Source: Diplonema papillatum
Lineage: Eukaryota; Euglenozoa; Diplonemea; Diplonemida; Diplonemidae
Reading direction: 5' to 3'
NCBI GenBank assembly: GCA_030068145.1
Contig: JAPJBO010000464.1
Location: forward strand, 62,001-126,000
DNA length: 64,000 nucleotides
Shown: positions 1-8,052 of the stretch, in pieces
Numbering within the stretch: the stretch's first letter is position 1
How the letters are laid out: each line of letters opens with the position of its first letter
Translations under genes and position numbers: made by a program
Notes under the pieces: generated by a model
What the model saw: the letters and a program-made list of their open reading frames with translations, nothing else
Databases searched by the model: none
What the model was told of the DNA's origin: nothing

Positions 1-78
1 TCTCTGATGTATGGGTGGTGGCACGGTATCTTCTTGTCTGCTGCTCGATGCCTCCGGGGTTCTTCTACGAATCATCAG

Positions 79-281
79 CGATTTGCACGTCAACACCGCA
101 ACGGACCTCCACCAGGGGTTCCCCCGGCTTCGTCCTATCCAGGCATAGTTCACCATCTTTCGGTTCCCAACAAGTGTACTTAACATCAAATCCCTTTCCA
201 GTAAATCAGGATCGGGCTGTGCTGCGTCCTCAAGGATTGGCACATCTCCCTTTTCAGTGCGGCTTGTGGGTTTGACACTAA
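79..281 (-). rRNA. Fragment of large-subunit (28S-type) rRNA
   Basis: Read on the minus strand, this stretch carries hallmark conserved LSU rRNA strings: GTGTCAAACCC near the 5' side, then CGATCCTGATTTA, AAAGATGGTGAACTATGCC, TGGTGGAGGTCCGT and GACGTGCAAATCG. These occur in the correct order for the 5' half (domain II region) of eukaryotic LSU rRNA. Similarity stops abruptly at about position 79, where the normally conserved continuation after GTGCAAATCG is replaced by unrelated sequence, and again near 281. It is therefore a roughly 200-base piece, not a full gene. It may be an rDNA-derived insertion or pseudogene, or one piece of a fragmented rRNA. The rRNA identity is firm; its function is unknown. 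Confidence 0.8.
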
Positions 282-1254
282 CACACTTAAACGTATTCAC
301 CGACGCGCTTTTCTCGAGACAAGTCGAAGACAAAGGGAAGCAAAGCCATTTTATCCCAGCAACAGACTGACTTGCGAACGGGTCGAAAGGAATGGTCTGG
401 ACGTACTAACACCCACCAAGACCGATCACCCGGGGGCGACGGTGTGGGCGGGAAGATGTTTTATCGGTATGTTTATACTCACCACGGCCCACCTCCTGTT
501 GGAGTGGCCGGATTGGTGACGAGCAACGATGACAATTCGATGTGCCAATTCCCTCAGTAAACTGTAGTACCCTCGACACCCCATCTTGCGTAGTTCGTGC
601 GTATAAGTCGATCTTTGAGTGCGTGACCCCTCCGAAGAAAGGTCCATCACACTAGTTCCAAGCTACTTGGCCCAGGTCTCTGGGTCGCGCCCCCCTCCTT
701 CTCTTGGTCGCCTGGTCTTGCGTCTTGTTGATCCGTCCGGGCTGGGGGCTTCGCGCTTCCCCTCCGTCTTGCATCACCTCGTCTCCACTCCCTGCCGCAC
801 GGGCTTCTTCGGTTTGTGCCACCTGCGACGCGGGCCGCTTTACTGCTCGTCTGCGCGTGGACTGCTCTGTACTCGTCGTTTTCTCACCGACAAAAAAAAA
901 GGCACGCTACGCTCGGGTTTTGCTGTCTCAGAAAGTACAACGACGCATACCTTTCGAAGCACATCAGGAGGAACGACTTCATCTCGGGTGAGCACTCGTC
1001 CGGCATTCCCGTGGGGGGCGTGTCCGAGTTGGCGATGTGGTAAACGGCGGACCTGCGTGTTGGGTGGGATGCATAGCCATGTGGTGTGCTAGGAGTTCCC
1101 ATGTCGTCCACACGGTTACTTCCATGGGGTGCACACCGTTGGGAAGCCCTTACAGACGGAGGGGTGTTGTTTCGACAGGAACTTCTGTCCCCCGTCGTAA
1201 AGGGTAAAGAAGATATATCGGCCCTTGACTCAAGAAACGCTTTCTTTTGTTCAG
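282..1254. other. No gene recognised between rRNA fragment and nested elements
   Basis: No reading frame here has recognisable domains. A poly-A stretch near 892 is followed by a string (GCACGCTACGCTCGGGTTTTGC) that recurs in variant form near 25,035, so part of it is dispersed repeat. The segment at 1255-1290 matches a dispersed motif (AAGTTCACTTAGAGATCCGGGG) seen again near 13,700, 13,985, 14,152 and 37,405. Confidence 0.4.
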
Positions 1255-1291
1255 AGAGTTGTAAGTTCACTTAGAGATCCGGGGCTTTTAA

Positions 1292-1431
1292 CATGCATGG
1301 TCAAAACCTTGTGTCTTTGGCCACCAATTTCTTTCCGGAAAAAATTGGGGTTTTTGAATTTTAAATTGTGGAACAAACACTGCATTATTTTTTGATGAAG
1401 TTGAGCATTTTTTTTTCCAACATTTTTTTTT
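1292..1431. mobile_element. Left half of TTAA-flanked MITE, split by a retrotransposon
   Basis: This is the left part of a small terminal-inverted-repeat element whose right part is at 4632-4689. The terminal repeat starts CATGCAGGGTCAAAACCTTG (here with one change). The bases TTAA lie immediately outside on the left (1288-1291) and again on the right (4690-4693), so TTAA looks like the target-site duplication. An intact 209-bp relative stands at 38,002-38,210 and serves as the empty-site reference. Confidence 0.75.
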
Positions 1432-1546
1432 GTATAAGCACCTGCTTTGTAGGAAATGCTTGAGGAGACTGCCAGTTGCGATAGATCAAAGGAGGTAAAT
1501 GTGCTGTAGCCCACACGAAACACAGGTAACCCTGGGTTTAGTGGCG
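1432..1546 (+). repeat. Split direct repeat A1
   Basis: Begins GTATAAGCACCTGC and ends just before GCGTAAGCGTTCAAC. It matches A2 at 4415-4530 almost base for base. Confidence 0.8.
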
Positions 1547-1581
1547 GGCGTAAGCGTTCAACAAAAACTGGTTTCTGGGCG

Positions 1582-1944
1582 GTGAACTGGGTGGGCTCGA
1601 AGTCGGATCCTTTCCGTCTCGGCCAGGTGACAGGAGTGATTCTTCCTCCAGCCCAGGACCAGGAGCTCCGGACGCTGTTGTCGCAAACACCTCCGGGACG
1701 CCTCCTGTTCCCGGACCTCCCTTTCCGACGAGTTGTGACCGCGCTGAAGCGGGCGAACATTTCACTCTCCGGCCATTCTCTCCGGCGGGGCGCCCTGTTT
1801 CACCTCCTGAGAAGCGGGATCGACCTGAAGGTGATTCAAAGTGTGTCGCGCCATACGACGCTGAGTGCGCTAATGCGATACCTTCCGGAGGCCGAGGTTC
1901 CGCTCGTCCGGAACACCGCGAGGGCGTCGGCGTCCCTTCTCTAA
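1582..1944 (+). CDS. Tyrosine recombinase, C-terminal catalytic part
   Basis: A 120-residue frame containing the second half of a tyrosine recombinase (integrase fold that cuts DNA through a tyrosine). Visible motifs are SGHSLRRGA (the H-x-x-R box, about residues 63-71), SRHTT (conserved His, about 88) and MRYLP (the nucleophile tyrosine, about 98). These fit DIRS/Ngaro-type recombinases that integrate circular cDNA without target duplication. The first catalytic arginine box expected about 60-80 residues upstream is not visible, and the left repeat A1 lies directly upstream, so the protein looks N-terminally truncated. It lies 56 bases upstream of the RT frame. Recombinase identity is well supported; activity is doubtful. 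Confidence 0.75.
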   Translation: MNWVGSKSDPFRLGQVTGVILPPAQDQELRTLLSQTPPGRLLFPDLPFRRVVTALKRANISLSGHSLRRGALFHLLRSGIDLKVIQSVSRHTTLSALMRYLPEAEVPLVRNTARASASLL

Positions 1945-2000
1945 CCCTTCGTCTTGAACCCCCTTTCCCGTTTAAGCCGCCCAAGAAGTTCCCCGACCCG

Positions 2001-4319
2001 TTGGCTACGTTCTACCAGGGGCCGGGAGAGGGTCCCGAAGAAGACTTGCCCCCCTCGATGTTCACTCCCTTTGTTGGTGTTGCTTACGGGGGTGAACTCC
2101 TCATCAACAACCTCACGGCCGTCCCTACGCAACGCAGAATCGGCGAGGCTCTCGCGCCCATCTCGTCATCGTTCATGAACCTTGAGAGATTGACGGCGCT
2201 GGACAGCCGGGGGCTGCTGCGCGGTGTGCTGGACGTGGTCCGTTCGTGGGAATCCTTCCGGTCCGCCCTGCTCCCGGGGGCGGAGGAAGCGCTGATGGCA
2301 TCGGCGATCACACGAACGACGTCGAGGCGCATGCTACGCCACTTCCCGGATCTGGTGAGATATGGCGTGGCAGAGGTCGCATCGGGCGGGTTGAGGGTCG
2401 TCCTCCCCGCCTTCACTGTCGACAAGAAGAGCGGTGGGCAGAGGTTCGTGTGTGACGGTCGCAAGCTCAACGCGATCATGGCGCGCCCGCCTCCAATGCT
2501 GCTCCCTTCGGTTCACGAGGTGATCGACCGCGTGTTGGCCTCATCGGTGGTGTTTCTCGCGGACGCCCGGAGCTATTTTTATCAGTTCCGGCTCGACGCG
2601 GACATCCGACCGTATTTTGGCATGCACCTGGCAGGGCCGCGGGGCCGTTTTGTACAGGCACAACTCGCCGCCATGTGCATGGGCTGGAGCTGGGCTCCGG
2701 CGATAGCTCAGAGGGCCTCCCGGGTGCTCCTACCGGAGGCTGACGGTCTACCCTGGGTGGACAACTTTGTCGTCGTGGGAAGCTCGTTGCGGGAGGCAAC
2801 TTCGCGGTTCGACTCTTTCGTGCAACGCTGCAGGGACGTTAACTGCGAGCTCAACGAAGACGACGAGCAGTTTGGAGCCCCCCTCAGGGAGTTCGACCTC
2901 CTAGGACTCCATTTCGAACTCTCCCGGTTCGACCGCCCCGCCCGGTATAGGATGGCAGAATCGTGGGTGTCGAAATTGCTTGGTTCCCCCGAGCTCGCCA
3001 TGGTTCGGCTTGGAGGAGTATCCCCTCGCCAGTTCTACCGGGTGTTCGGATCTTTGGTCTGGTTCGCGTACACGACACGTTTCCGACTGGCCTACGCCCG
3101 ATGTTCCTTGTCGTTCCTGCAGAGGCTGGCCTCGACTCTGGCATCGGATCCAGCTGCCTGGGATGTGACGAGGGCTGTGCCGCCCTCGACGGTGCGTGAG
3201 GTCGAGCATCTTGTTTCCCTTGTGGAAGAGAATCGCTGGGTCAGTCGGTCAGAATCCTTTCCCTCATCGGTCACTCTCTGGACAGACGCCTCGTCCAAAT
3301 GGTGGGCTGCGGTCCTCGAAGGGGAATCTGAGCGCGTGTCACAGGGCCCCTTTGTGGAGTTGAGTCACACCCACATCTTTTTGAAGGAACTCTTTGCAGT
3401 CCTTCGGGGCATCGAGATGACCGCCAGTTTCCATTCGAACGTCCGCGTAAGGCTCTTGGTAGACAACCTCCCGGCGGTCCATTGTCTCAACAAGGGACAC
3501 TCGAAGAATTTTGCGGCCAATGTCCTTTTGACGAGGATATTCGACGTCGCACGGGCTGCCGGCCTTGTCATCAGTGCCGAGTGGGTTCCGACTGATAAAC
3601 AGAGGGCCGGCCTTGTCATCAGTGCCGAGTGGGTTCCGACTGATAAACAGAGGGCCGGCCTTGTCATCAGTGCCGAGTGGGTACCGACTGATAAACAGAG
3701 GGCCGGCCTTGTCATCAGTGCCGAGTGGGTACCGACTGATAAACAGAGGGCCGGCCTTGTCATCAGTGCCGAGTGGGTACCGACTGATAAACAGAGGGCC
3801 GGCCTTGTCATCAGTGCCGAGTGGGTACCGACTGATAAACAGAGGGCCGGCCTTGTCATCAGTGCCGAGTGGGTACCGACTGATAAACAGAGGGCCGGCC
3901 TTGTCATCAGTGCCGAGTGGGTACCGACTGATAAACAGAGGGCCGGCCTTGTCATCAGTGCCGAGTGGGTACCGACTGATAAACAGAGGGCCGGCCTTGT
4001 CATCAGTGCCGAGTGGGTACCGACTGATAAACAGAGGGCCGGCCTTGTCATCAGTGCCGAGTGGGTACCGACTGATAAACAGAGGGCCGGCCTTGTCATC
4101 AGTGCCGAGTGGGTACCGACTGATAAACAGAGGGCCGGCCTTGTCATCAGTGCCGAGTGGGTTCCGACCGATGCGCAAAGGGCCGACCCCTACACCCGCG
4201 GGGTGCTGGCCCTGGTGAGCGACACGCCAGAGAGTGTCTGGTCGCCTCATGCAGAGGATCTTGCTCCGCCCTCAGATTTGGTGTGCCACTGCGTGGTCCC
4301 TGGGGGTCCTGATGCGTAA
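2001..4319 (+). CDS. Reverse transcriptase-RNase H polyprotein with internal repeat expansion
   Basis: A 772-residue frame. The RT domain spans about residues 130-330, with the palm motif LADARSYFYQF (catalytic Asp near 190) and the strand carrying WVDNFVVVG near 251, where the usual second Asp of the YxDD box is Asn. The RNase H domain follows from about 420, with LWTDASS (Asp), LKELFAVLRG (Glu), LLVDNLPAV (Asp) and a final EWVPTDAQRADPY (Asp), so the acidic set is complete. Between residues about 520 and 727 the 16-residue unit AGLVISAEWVPTDKQR is repeated 13 times in frame, inside the last RNase H segment. The ATG at 2001 is the first in frame; the frame is open a little further upstream. 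The stop TAA lies in the start of repeat B1. Confidence 0.85.
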   Translation: MATFYQGPGEGPEEDLPPSMFTPFVGVAYGGELLINNLTAVPTQRRIGEALAPISSSFMNLERLTALDSRGLLRGVLDVVRSWESFRSALLPGAEEALMASAITRTTSRRMLRHFPDLVRYGVAEVASGGLRVVLPAFTVDKKSGGQRFVCDGRKLNAIMARPPPMLLPSVHEVIDRVLASSVVFLADARSYFYQFRLDADIRPYFGMHLAGPRGRFVQAQLAAMCMGWSWAPAIAQRASRVLLPEADGLPWVDNFVVVGSSLREATSRFDSFVQRCRDVNCELNEDDEQFGAPLREFDLLGLHFELSRFDRPARYRMAESWVSKLLGSPELAMVRLGGVSPRQFYRVFGSLVWFAYTTRFRLAYARCSLSFLQRLASTLASDPAAWDVTRAVPPSTVREVEHLVSLVEENRWVSRSESFPSSVTLWTDASSKWWAAVLEGESERVSQGPFVELSHTHIFLKELFAVLRGIEMTASFHSNVRVRLLVDNLPAVHCLNKGHSKNFAANVLLTRIFDVARAAGLVISAEWVPTDKQRAGLVISAEWVPTDKQRAGLVISAEWVPTDKQRAGLVISAEWVPTDKQRAGLVISAEWVPTDKQRAGLVISAEWVPTDKQRAGLVISAEWVPTDKQRAGLVISAEWVPTDKQRAGLVISAEWVPTDKQRAGLVISAEWVPTDKQRAGLVISAEWVPTDKQRAGLVISAEWVPTDKQRAGLVISAEWVPTDAQRADPYTRGVLALVSDTPESVWSPHAEDLAPPSDLVCHCVVPGGPDA
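3558..4181 (+). repeat. 48-bp coding minisatellite, 13 units
   Basis: Thirteen head-to-tail 48-bp units, nearly identical. The two 5'-most units and the last one carry GGGTTCCGAC where the rest have GGGTACCGAC. Because 48 is a multiple of three, the RT-RNase H frame stays open. The last unit differs (GATGCGCAA for GATAAACAG) and looks like the ancestral end of the RNase H domain. Confidence 0.95.
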
Positions 4320-4631
4320 GCGTTCAACAAAAAAGACCCACTTTGTAGTTGTATTGTTTTCTCCCCCTCTAGCCTCCTTCGAAATGAGCACAAGGCAGTC
4401 CCTCGAGTATTTTTGTATAAGCACCTGCTTTGTAGGAAATGCTTGAGGAGACTGCCAGTTGCGATAGATCAAAGGAGGTAAATGTGCTGTAGCCCACACG
4501 AAACACAGGTAACCCTGGGTTTAGTGGCGGGCGTAAGCGTTCAACAAAAAAGACCCACTTTGTAGTTGTATTGTTTTCTCCCCCTCTAGCCTCCTTCGAA
4601 ATGAGCACAAGGCAGTCCCTCGAGTATTTTT
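4314..4631 (+). repeat. Split direct repeats B1-A2-B2
   Basis: B1 (4314-4414) and B2 (4531-4631) are 101-bp copies beginning GCGTAAGCGTTCAAC and ending CTCGAGTATTTTT. A2 (4415-4530) lies between them and copies A1. Degenerate solo copies occur near 7,882-8,020 and, inverted, near 49,665-49,860. Confidence 0.85.
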
Positions 4632-4689
4632 GGGGGCCATCGGCCCCGCGGCAGCGTTTAAAAAAGACCCAAGGTTTTGACCCTGCATG
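4632..4689. mobile_element. Right half of the split TTAA-flanked MITE
   Basis: Begins GGGGGCCATCGGCCCCGCGG and ends GACCCTGCATG, followed by TTAA. It corresponds to the right end of the intact copy at 38,002-38,210. Confidence 0.75.
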
Positions 4690-4825
4690 TTAAAGTCTCC
4701 GGGTGACCATGTTTGTGCGCACTAGCGGAACTCACCTTGCGTGAGTTTCATGTAGTACGCTGCCAAGTACTAATTATTGGTACCAAAACACTCGACGTAG
4801 CTCCTTCGACTCTATTCGCCGAGCG

Positions 4826-5178
4826 GTGCTGTCAGCACTTGTTCGCATATAAGTACATGATGCTGGCGGTTGGGGGATCGGCGACCGCGACTCAAGTAAG
4901 GTGCGGCCGGGGGTCAACAGTGTCGCCACGTGAAGGCCCCCCCTGACACTCGATATGCACGAGAAATACTCGACGAGCTGCTTCGACTCCAAATGGAAGG
5001 GAGGAAATATTGAGATAAGGGGCAAATACAATACAAACACAATCTGATATGTTCTTCGCTTACACCACCGTGTGTTGTTTTCTCACTCAGGACTTTGACC
5101 TGTTGTGTTTGTGTGATTTGTCGTGTAGGGGTGGACCCGCATGACCTCACGTCCGTTCAACACGTGGTTCGGGGGATA
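4826..5178 (+). repeat. Dispersed repeat RepC
   Basis: Contains GGGGCAAATACAATACAAAC, CACCACCGTGTGTTG and GACCCGCATGACCTCACG. The same order recurs at 9,757-10,165, 27,590-27,895 and 44,198-44,360, with a fragment at 16,688-16,790. No coding content was recognised. Confidence 0.8.
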
Positions 5179-5202
5179 GGTGTGGCGAAAACAGTTTTCA
5201 AG

Positions 5203-5245
5203 GGCGGGAATGAAAAGATATGTGGCGTATCTTTTTATTCCCGCC
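5203..5245. other. Imperfect 18-bp inverted repeat
   Basis: GGCGGGAATGAAAAGATA pairs with TATCTTTTTATTCCCGCC across a 7-base loop, with one mismatch. It could be a MITE remnant or a hairpin in RNA. Confidence 0.6.
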
Positions 5246-5524
5246 GGTGAACCTCGGAAATCCCGCTCCCCCTCGAGGAGTCGACAAGGCGCCGACTTGA
5301 CATGACCAGCATTTAGACCCAAACTGCCCCTGAGCCGGGACCGCAGGCATGAGGCGATGCAAACACCGCCACAACGCGAACAGTGTCGTCCGTTGGCGAC
5401 ATCATGGGCGGTGTCGCATGATGGGAAGAAGTGCGTAGTTTTGTTCTATTCTTTTACTTGTTTGTTGTCGACAACATATTGTGGTTGAGGTGTCATTCAG
5501 ATGTAGATCTAAAGCCGCCCACGT

Positions 5525-5806
5525 CATGAAGAAAAATGCCGCTCCTGGTCCAGGAACGTGACGCAACCACAGCTTGCAAAGCTTGAGTCGGAGGCAGCAC
5601 AGTGCCACAACCCCGTCCGCTCTGCCCTGCGGCTGACCGTCTCGACGAGTTTGTGTTCAGCGCGAGCGCCAAGCCCCAAGGTGCGCCACGCCTTGATGCT
5701 TTAGTTTGGGAAATTGGTAGCCACTTGACCCGTAGGCCCGTGGCTCTGCAGTACCGCCGAACACGTGACGCTTGGCTCCCGTGTAGCAGGCTTTCCCTGG
5801 TACCTA
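5525..5806 (-). repeat. Dispersed repeat RepB (SINE-like), inverted copy
   Basis: Antisense copy of a unit of about 290 bp. In its own direction it begins CAGGGAAAGCCTGCTACACG and ends at a pyrimidine run after TTCCTGGACCAGG. Other copies, all on the plus strand, are at 24,655, 45,612, 47,345 and 63,482. The complement ends in an A/G-rich run. Confidence 0.8.
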
Positions 5807-5807
5807 A

Positions 5808-6060
5808 ATGCACGATGGGGGAAAAACGCATTGTCCCTTCGTCCCACAGCAGCCGGGCGGCTCGCCGGATATCGTACGACTGGGATGGTATCCCAATCTA
5901 CGTTCGGTAGATCCATTTGTTCTAGGGTAGGCACAGCCGGCATATTTTTTGTTTGTGCGTACGTGTGTAAACCCTGTTCTGAGTGATTTAACACAGCACG
6001 CTGCCATCCGACACTTTTTGATATGGACAAGCAAGCTTGTTACCATAAAAAAGTCGAGGG
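5808..6060. repeat. Dispersed repeat RepE
   Basis: Matches 36,596-36,820 over most of its length (shared strings GGTATCCCAATCTACGTTCGG and GACAAGCAAGCTTGTTACCA). It lies immediately downstream, in gene sense, of the kinase C-lobe exon and could be intron sequence. Confidence 0.75.
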
Positions 6061-6089
6061 TGCCCGGGTTAACAAGAAAAGCCACACAC

Positions 6090-6357
6090 CAGAGCTGCGC
6101 GGACGCGTCGAACTGCGGCCAAGGGGACGAGCCGAACATTTCGATGACGGTGCAGCCCACGGACCAGATGTCGGCGGCGCTTCCGTAGCCCTTCTCGTCG
6201 GCGAGCATCACCTCGGGCGCCATCCAGAACGGCGTTCCGACCATCGTGCGGCAGCCCAGCGTGTTCTGGCATAGGGAGTCGAGCTGCTTGCTGCAGCCGA
6301 AGTCGGCAACTTTCACTTCGCCTTGCTCCCCAAGCAGCACGTTCGCGCCCTTGATAT
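6090..6357 (-). CDS. Protein kinase C-lobe exon (STE11/MEKK-like)
   Basis: This exon encodes kinase subdomains VIb to X: DIKGANVLLG (catalytic loop, His-Arg expected from the previous exon), VADFGCSKQL (DFG metal site), GTPFWMAPEV (activation segment and APE), GSAADIWSVGCTVIEM (subdomain IX) and a PWPQFDASAQL segment. GANVLL and GTPFWMAPEV are typical of MAPKK kinases. The frame suggests an acceptor ...TACACAG before AT-ATC and a donor GTGTGT after CTCTG. The N-lobe exon lies 9.5 kb away in sense order at 15,853. Subdomains V-VIa are not seen between them. The acceptor side abuts a 74-bp array. The downstream end of the kinase domain (subdomain XI) is also absent from view. Confidence 0.8.
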
Positions 6358-7395
6358 CTGTGTATATTGTGTGACTGTTGTGATGCCAACAGATATTTGT
6401 GTATCGTGTGACAGTTGTGCTGCCGACAGATATCAGTGTATTGTGCGGCTGTTGTGATGCCAACAGATATCTGTGTATCGTGTGACAGTTGTGCTGCCGA
6501 CAGATATCAGTGTTTTGTGCGGCTGTTGTGATGCCAACAGATATCTGTGTATCGTGTGACAGTTGTGCTGCCGACAGATATCAGTGTATTGTGCGGCTGT
6601 TGTGATGCCAACAGATATCTGTGTATCGTGTGACAGTTGTGCTGCCGACAGATATCAGTGTATTGTGCGGCTGTTGTGATGCCAACAGATATCTGTGTAT
6701 CGTGTGACAGTTGTGCTGCCGACAGATATCAGTGTATTGTGCGGCTGTTGTGATGCCAACAGATATCTGTGTATCGTGTGACAGTTGTGCTGCCGACAGA
6801 TATCAGTGTATTGTGCGGCTGTTGTGATGCCAACAGATATCTGTGTATCGTGTGACAGTTGTGCTGCCGACAGATATCAGTGTATTGTGCGGCTGTTGTG
6901 ATGCCAACAGATATCTGTGTATCGTGTGACAGTTGTGCTGCCGACAGATATCAGTGTATTGTGCGGCTGTTGTGATGCCAACAGATATCTGTGTATCGTG
7001 TGACAGTTGTGCTGCCGACAGATATCAGTGTATTGTGCGGCTGTTGTGATGCCAACAGATATCTGTGTATCGTGTGACAGTTGTGCTGCCGACAGATATC
7101 AGTGTATTGTGCGGCTGTTGTGATGCCAACAGATATCTGTGTATCGTGTGACAGTTGTGCTGCCGACAGATATCAGTGTATTGTGCGGCTGTTGTGATGC
7201 CAACAGATATCTGTGTATCGTGTGACAGTTGTGCTGCCGACAGATATCAGTGTATTGTGCGGCTGTTGTGGTGCCAACAGATATCTGTGTATCGTGCGAC
7301 TGGTGTGATACCAATAGATATCTGTGTATCGTGTGACAGTTGTGTTGCCAACAGATATCTGTGTATTGTGCGACTGACGTGTTGCCGACAATCAA
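6358..7395. repeat. 74-bp dimeric minisatellite abutting the kinase exon
   Basis: About 14 copies of a 74-bp unit made of two diverged 37-bp halves (CCAACAGATATCTGTGTATC and CCGACAGATATCAGTGTATT types). On the gene strand each dimer contains TACACAGATATC, identical to the presumed splice acceptor plus first exon bases at 6350-6365. Periodicity is exact over most of the array; the last units near 7,260-7,390 are more diverged. Confidence 0.95.
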
Positions 7396-7726
7396 CCGAG
7401 GTTGGTCTGCAGTCTAGTGACTTTCGACCTTTTGTCTTGCACGGTGGGCTACAGCACATTTTCCTCCTTTGAGATTCTTGGAATATTGTTGCGATAGTGG
7501 GGAGCCATCGGCATGCCGATGAGTACCCCACTATGCCTGTCTTTCGCTACGTGACACCGGATGGGTCACTCTTGGCGCGCTTCCGTTGGCGCAACCCGCG
7601 ACGGCTGCAACTGCTGCTGGTAGCTTGGTTTGAGATTCGCAACTGGCAGCCTCTTCAAGTGTTTCCTGTTGCTTCCACAAAAGAATCTGCGAACGTACAG
7701 AACCACGACCCAAAGGAAGGATAGCA

Positions 7727-7872
7727 CACGGTGAAGTCCAGCCTCAGAAGCGGATAAAGAGGATGTCCGAGTCCCGTGCGTGTGCTACAACCAAAACGCG
7801 TGGAAATCCACACCCGGAAAGCGGGTGTGACACCCGCTTATTAAACTCCGGCTTTAACTCCAGCTTCTGAAG
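7727..7872. mobile_element. MITE of the CACGGTG family, degenerate
   Basis: Starts CACGGTGAAGTCCAGCCTCA and ends with CTCCAGCTTCTGAAG. The interior has the GCGGGTGTGACACCCGC palindrome shared with copies at 10,669, 28,056, 39,747 and 57,275. Confidence 0.65.
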
Positions 7873-7881
7873 CGGACGCAG

Positions 7882-8020
7882 GTAAAGTTGGGGTTAGTGA
7901 CGGGGCGTACGCGTTCAACAAAAAGAAAAGACCCGCCACTTTGTGTGTTCTTGGAGTATTGTTTATTCCCCTCTAGTCTTCGTCGAAATAAGCACAAGGC
8001 AGCCCCTCGAGTATTTCCTC
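7882..8020 (+). repeat. Degenerate solo copy of the retrotransposon terminal repeat
   Basis: Contains the A-end/B-type order GCGTACGCGTTCAACAAAAAG followed by AAGACCCGCCACTTTG and CCTCGAGTATTT, matching B1/B2 at 4,314 and 4,531 with many changes. Confidence 0.65.
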
Positions 8021-8052
8021 CCACGAAGGGGGTTCGGTCCTGATTCACCAAA

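Larger units (their letters stand above)
1432..4631 (+). mobile_element. Tyrosine-recombinase retrotransposon (Ngaro/VIPER-like) with split direct repeats
   Basis: The element has the order A1 (1432-1546), YR frame, RT-RNase H frame, B1 (4314-4414), A2 (4415-4530), B2 (4531-4631). A1 and A2 are near-identical units of about 115 bp; B1 and B2 are near-identical 101-bp units. This A1-ORFs-B1-A2-B2 layout is the split-direct-repeat structure known for Ngaro, PAT and VIPER elements and differs from LTR elements. The recombinase lies upstream of RT, which I recall for trypanosomatid VIPER/TATE elements and not for classical DIRS. There is no gag frame and the recombinase seems to lack its N-terminal part, so this copy is probably internally deleted. 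No target duplication is seen, as expected for recombinase-mediated insertion. Confidence 0.8.
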
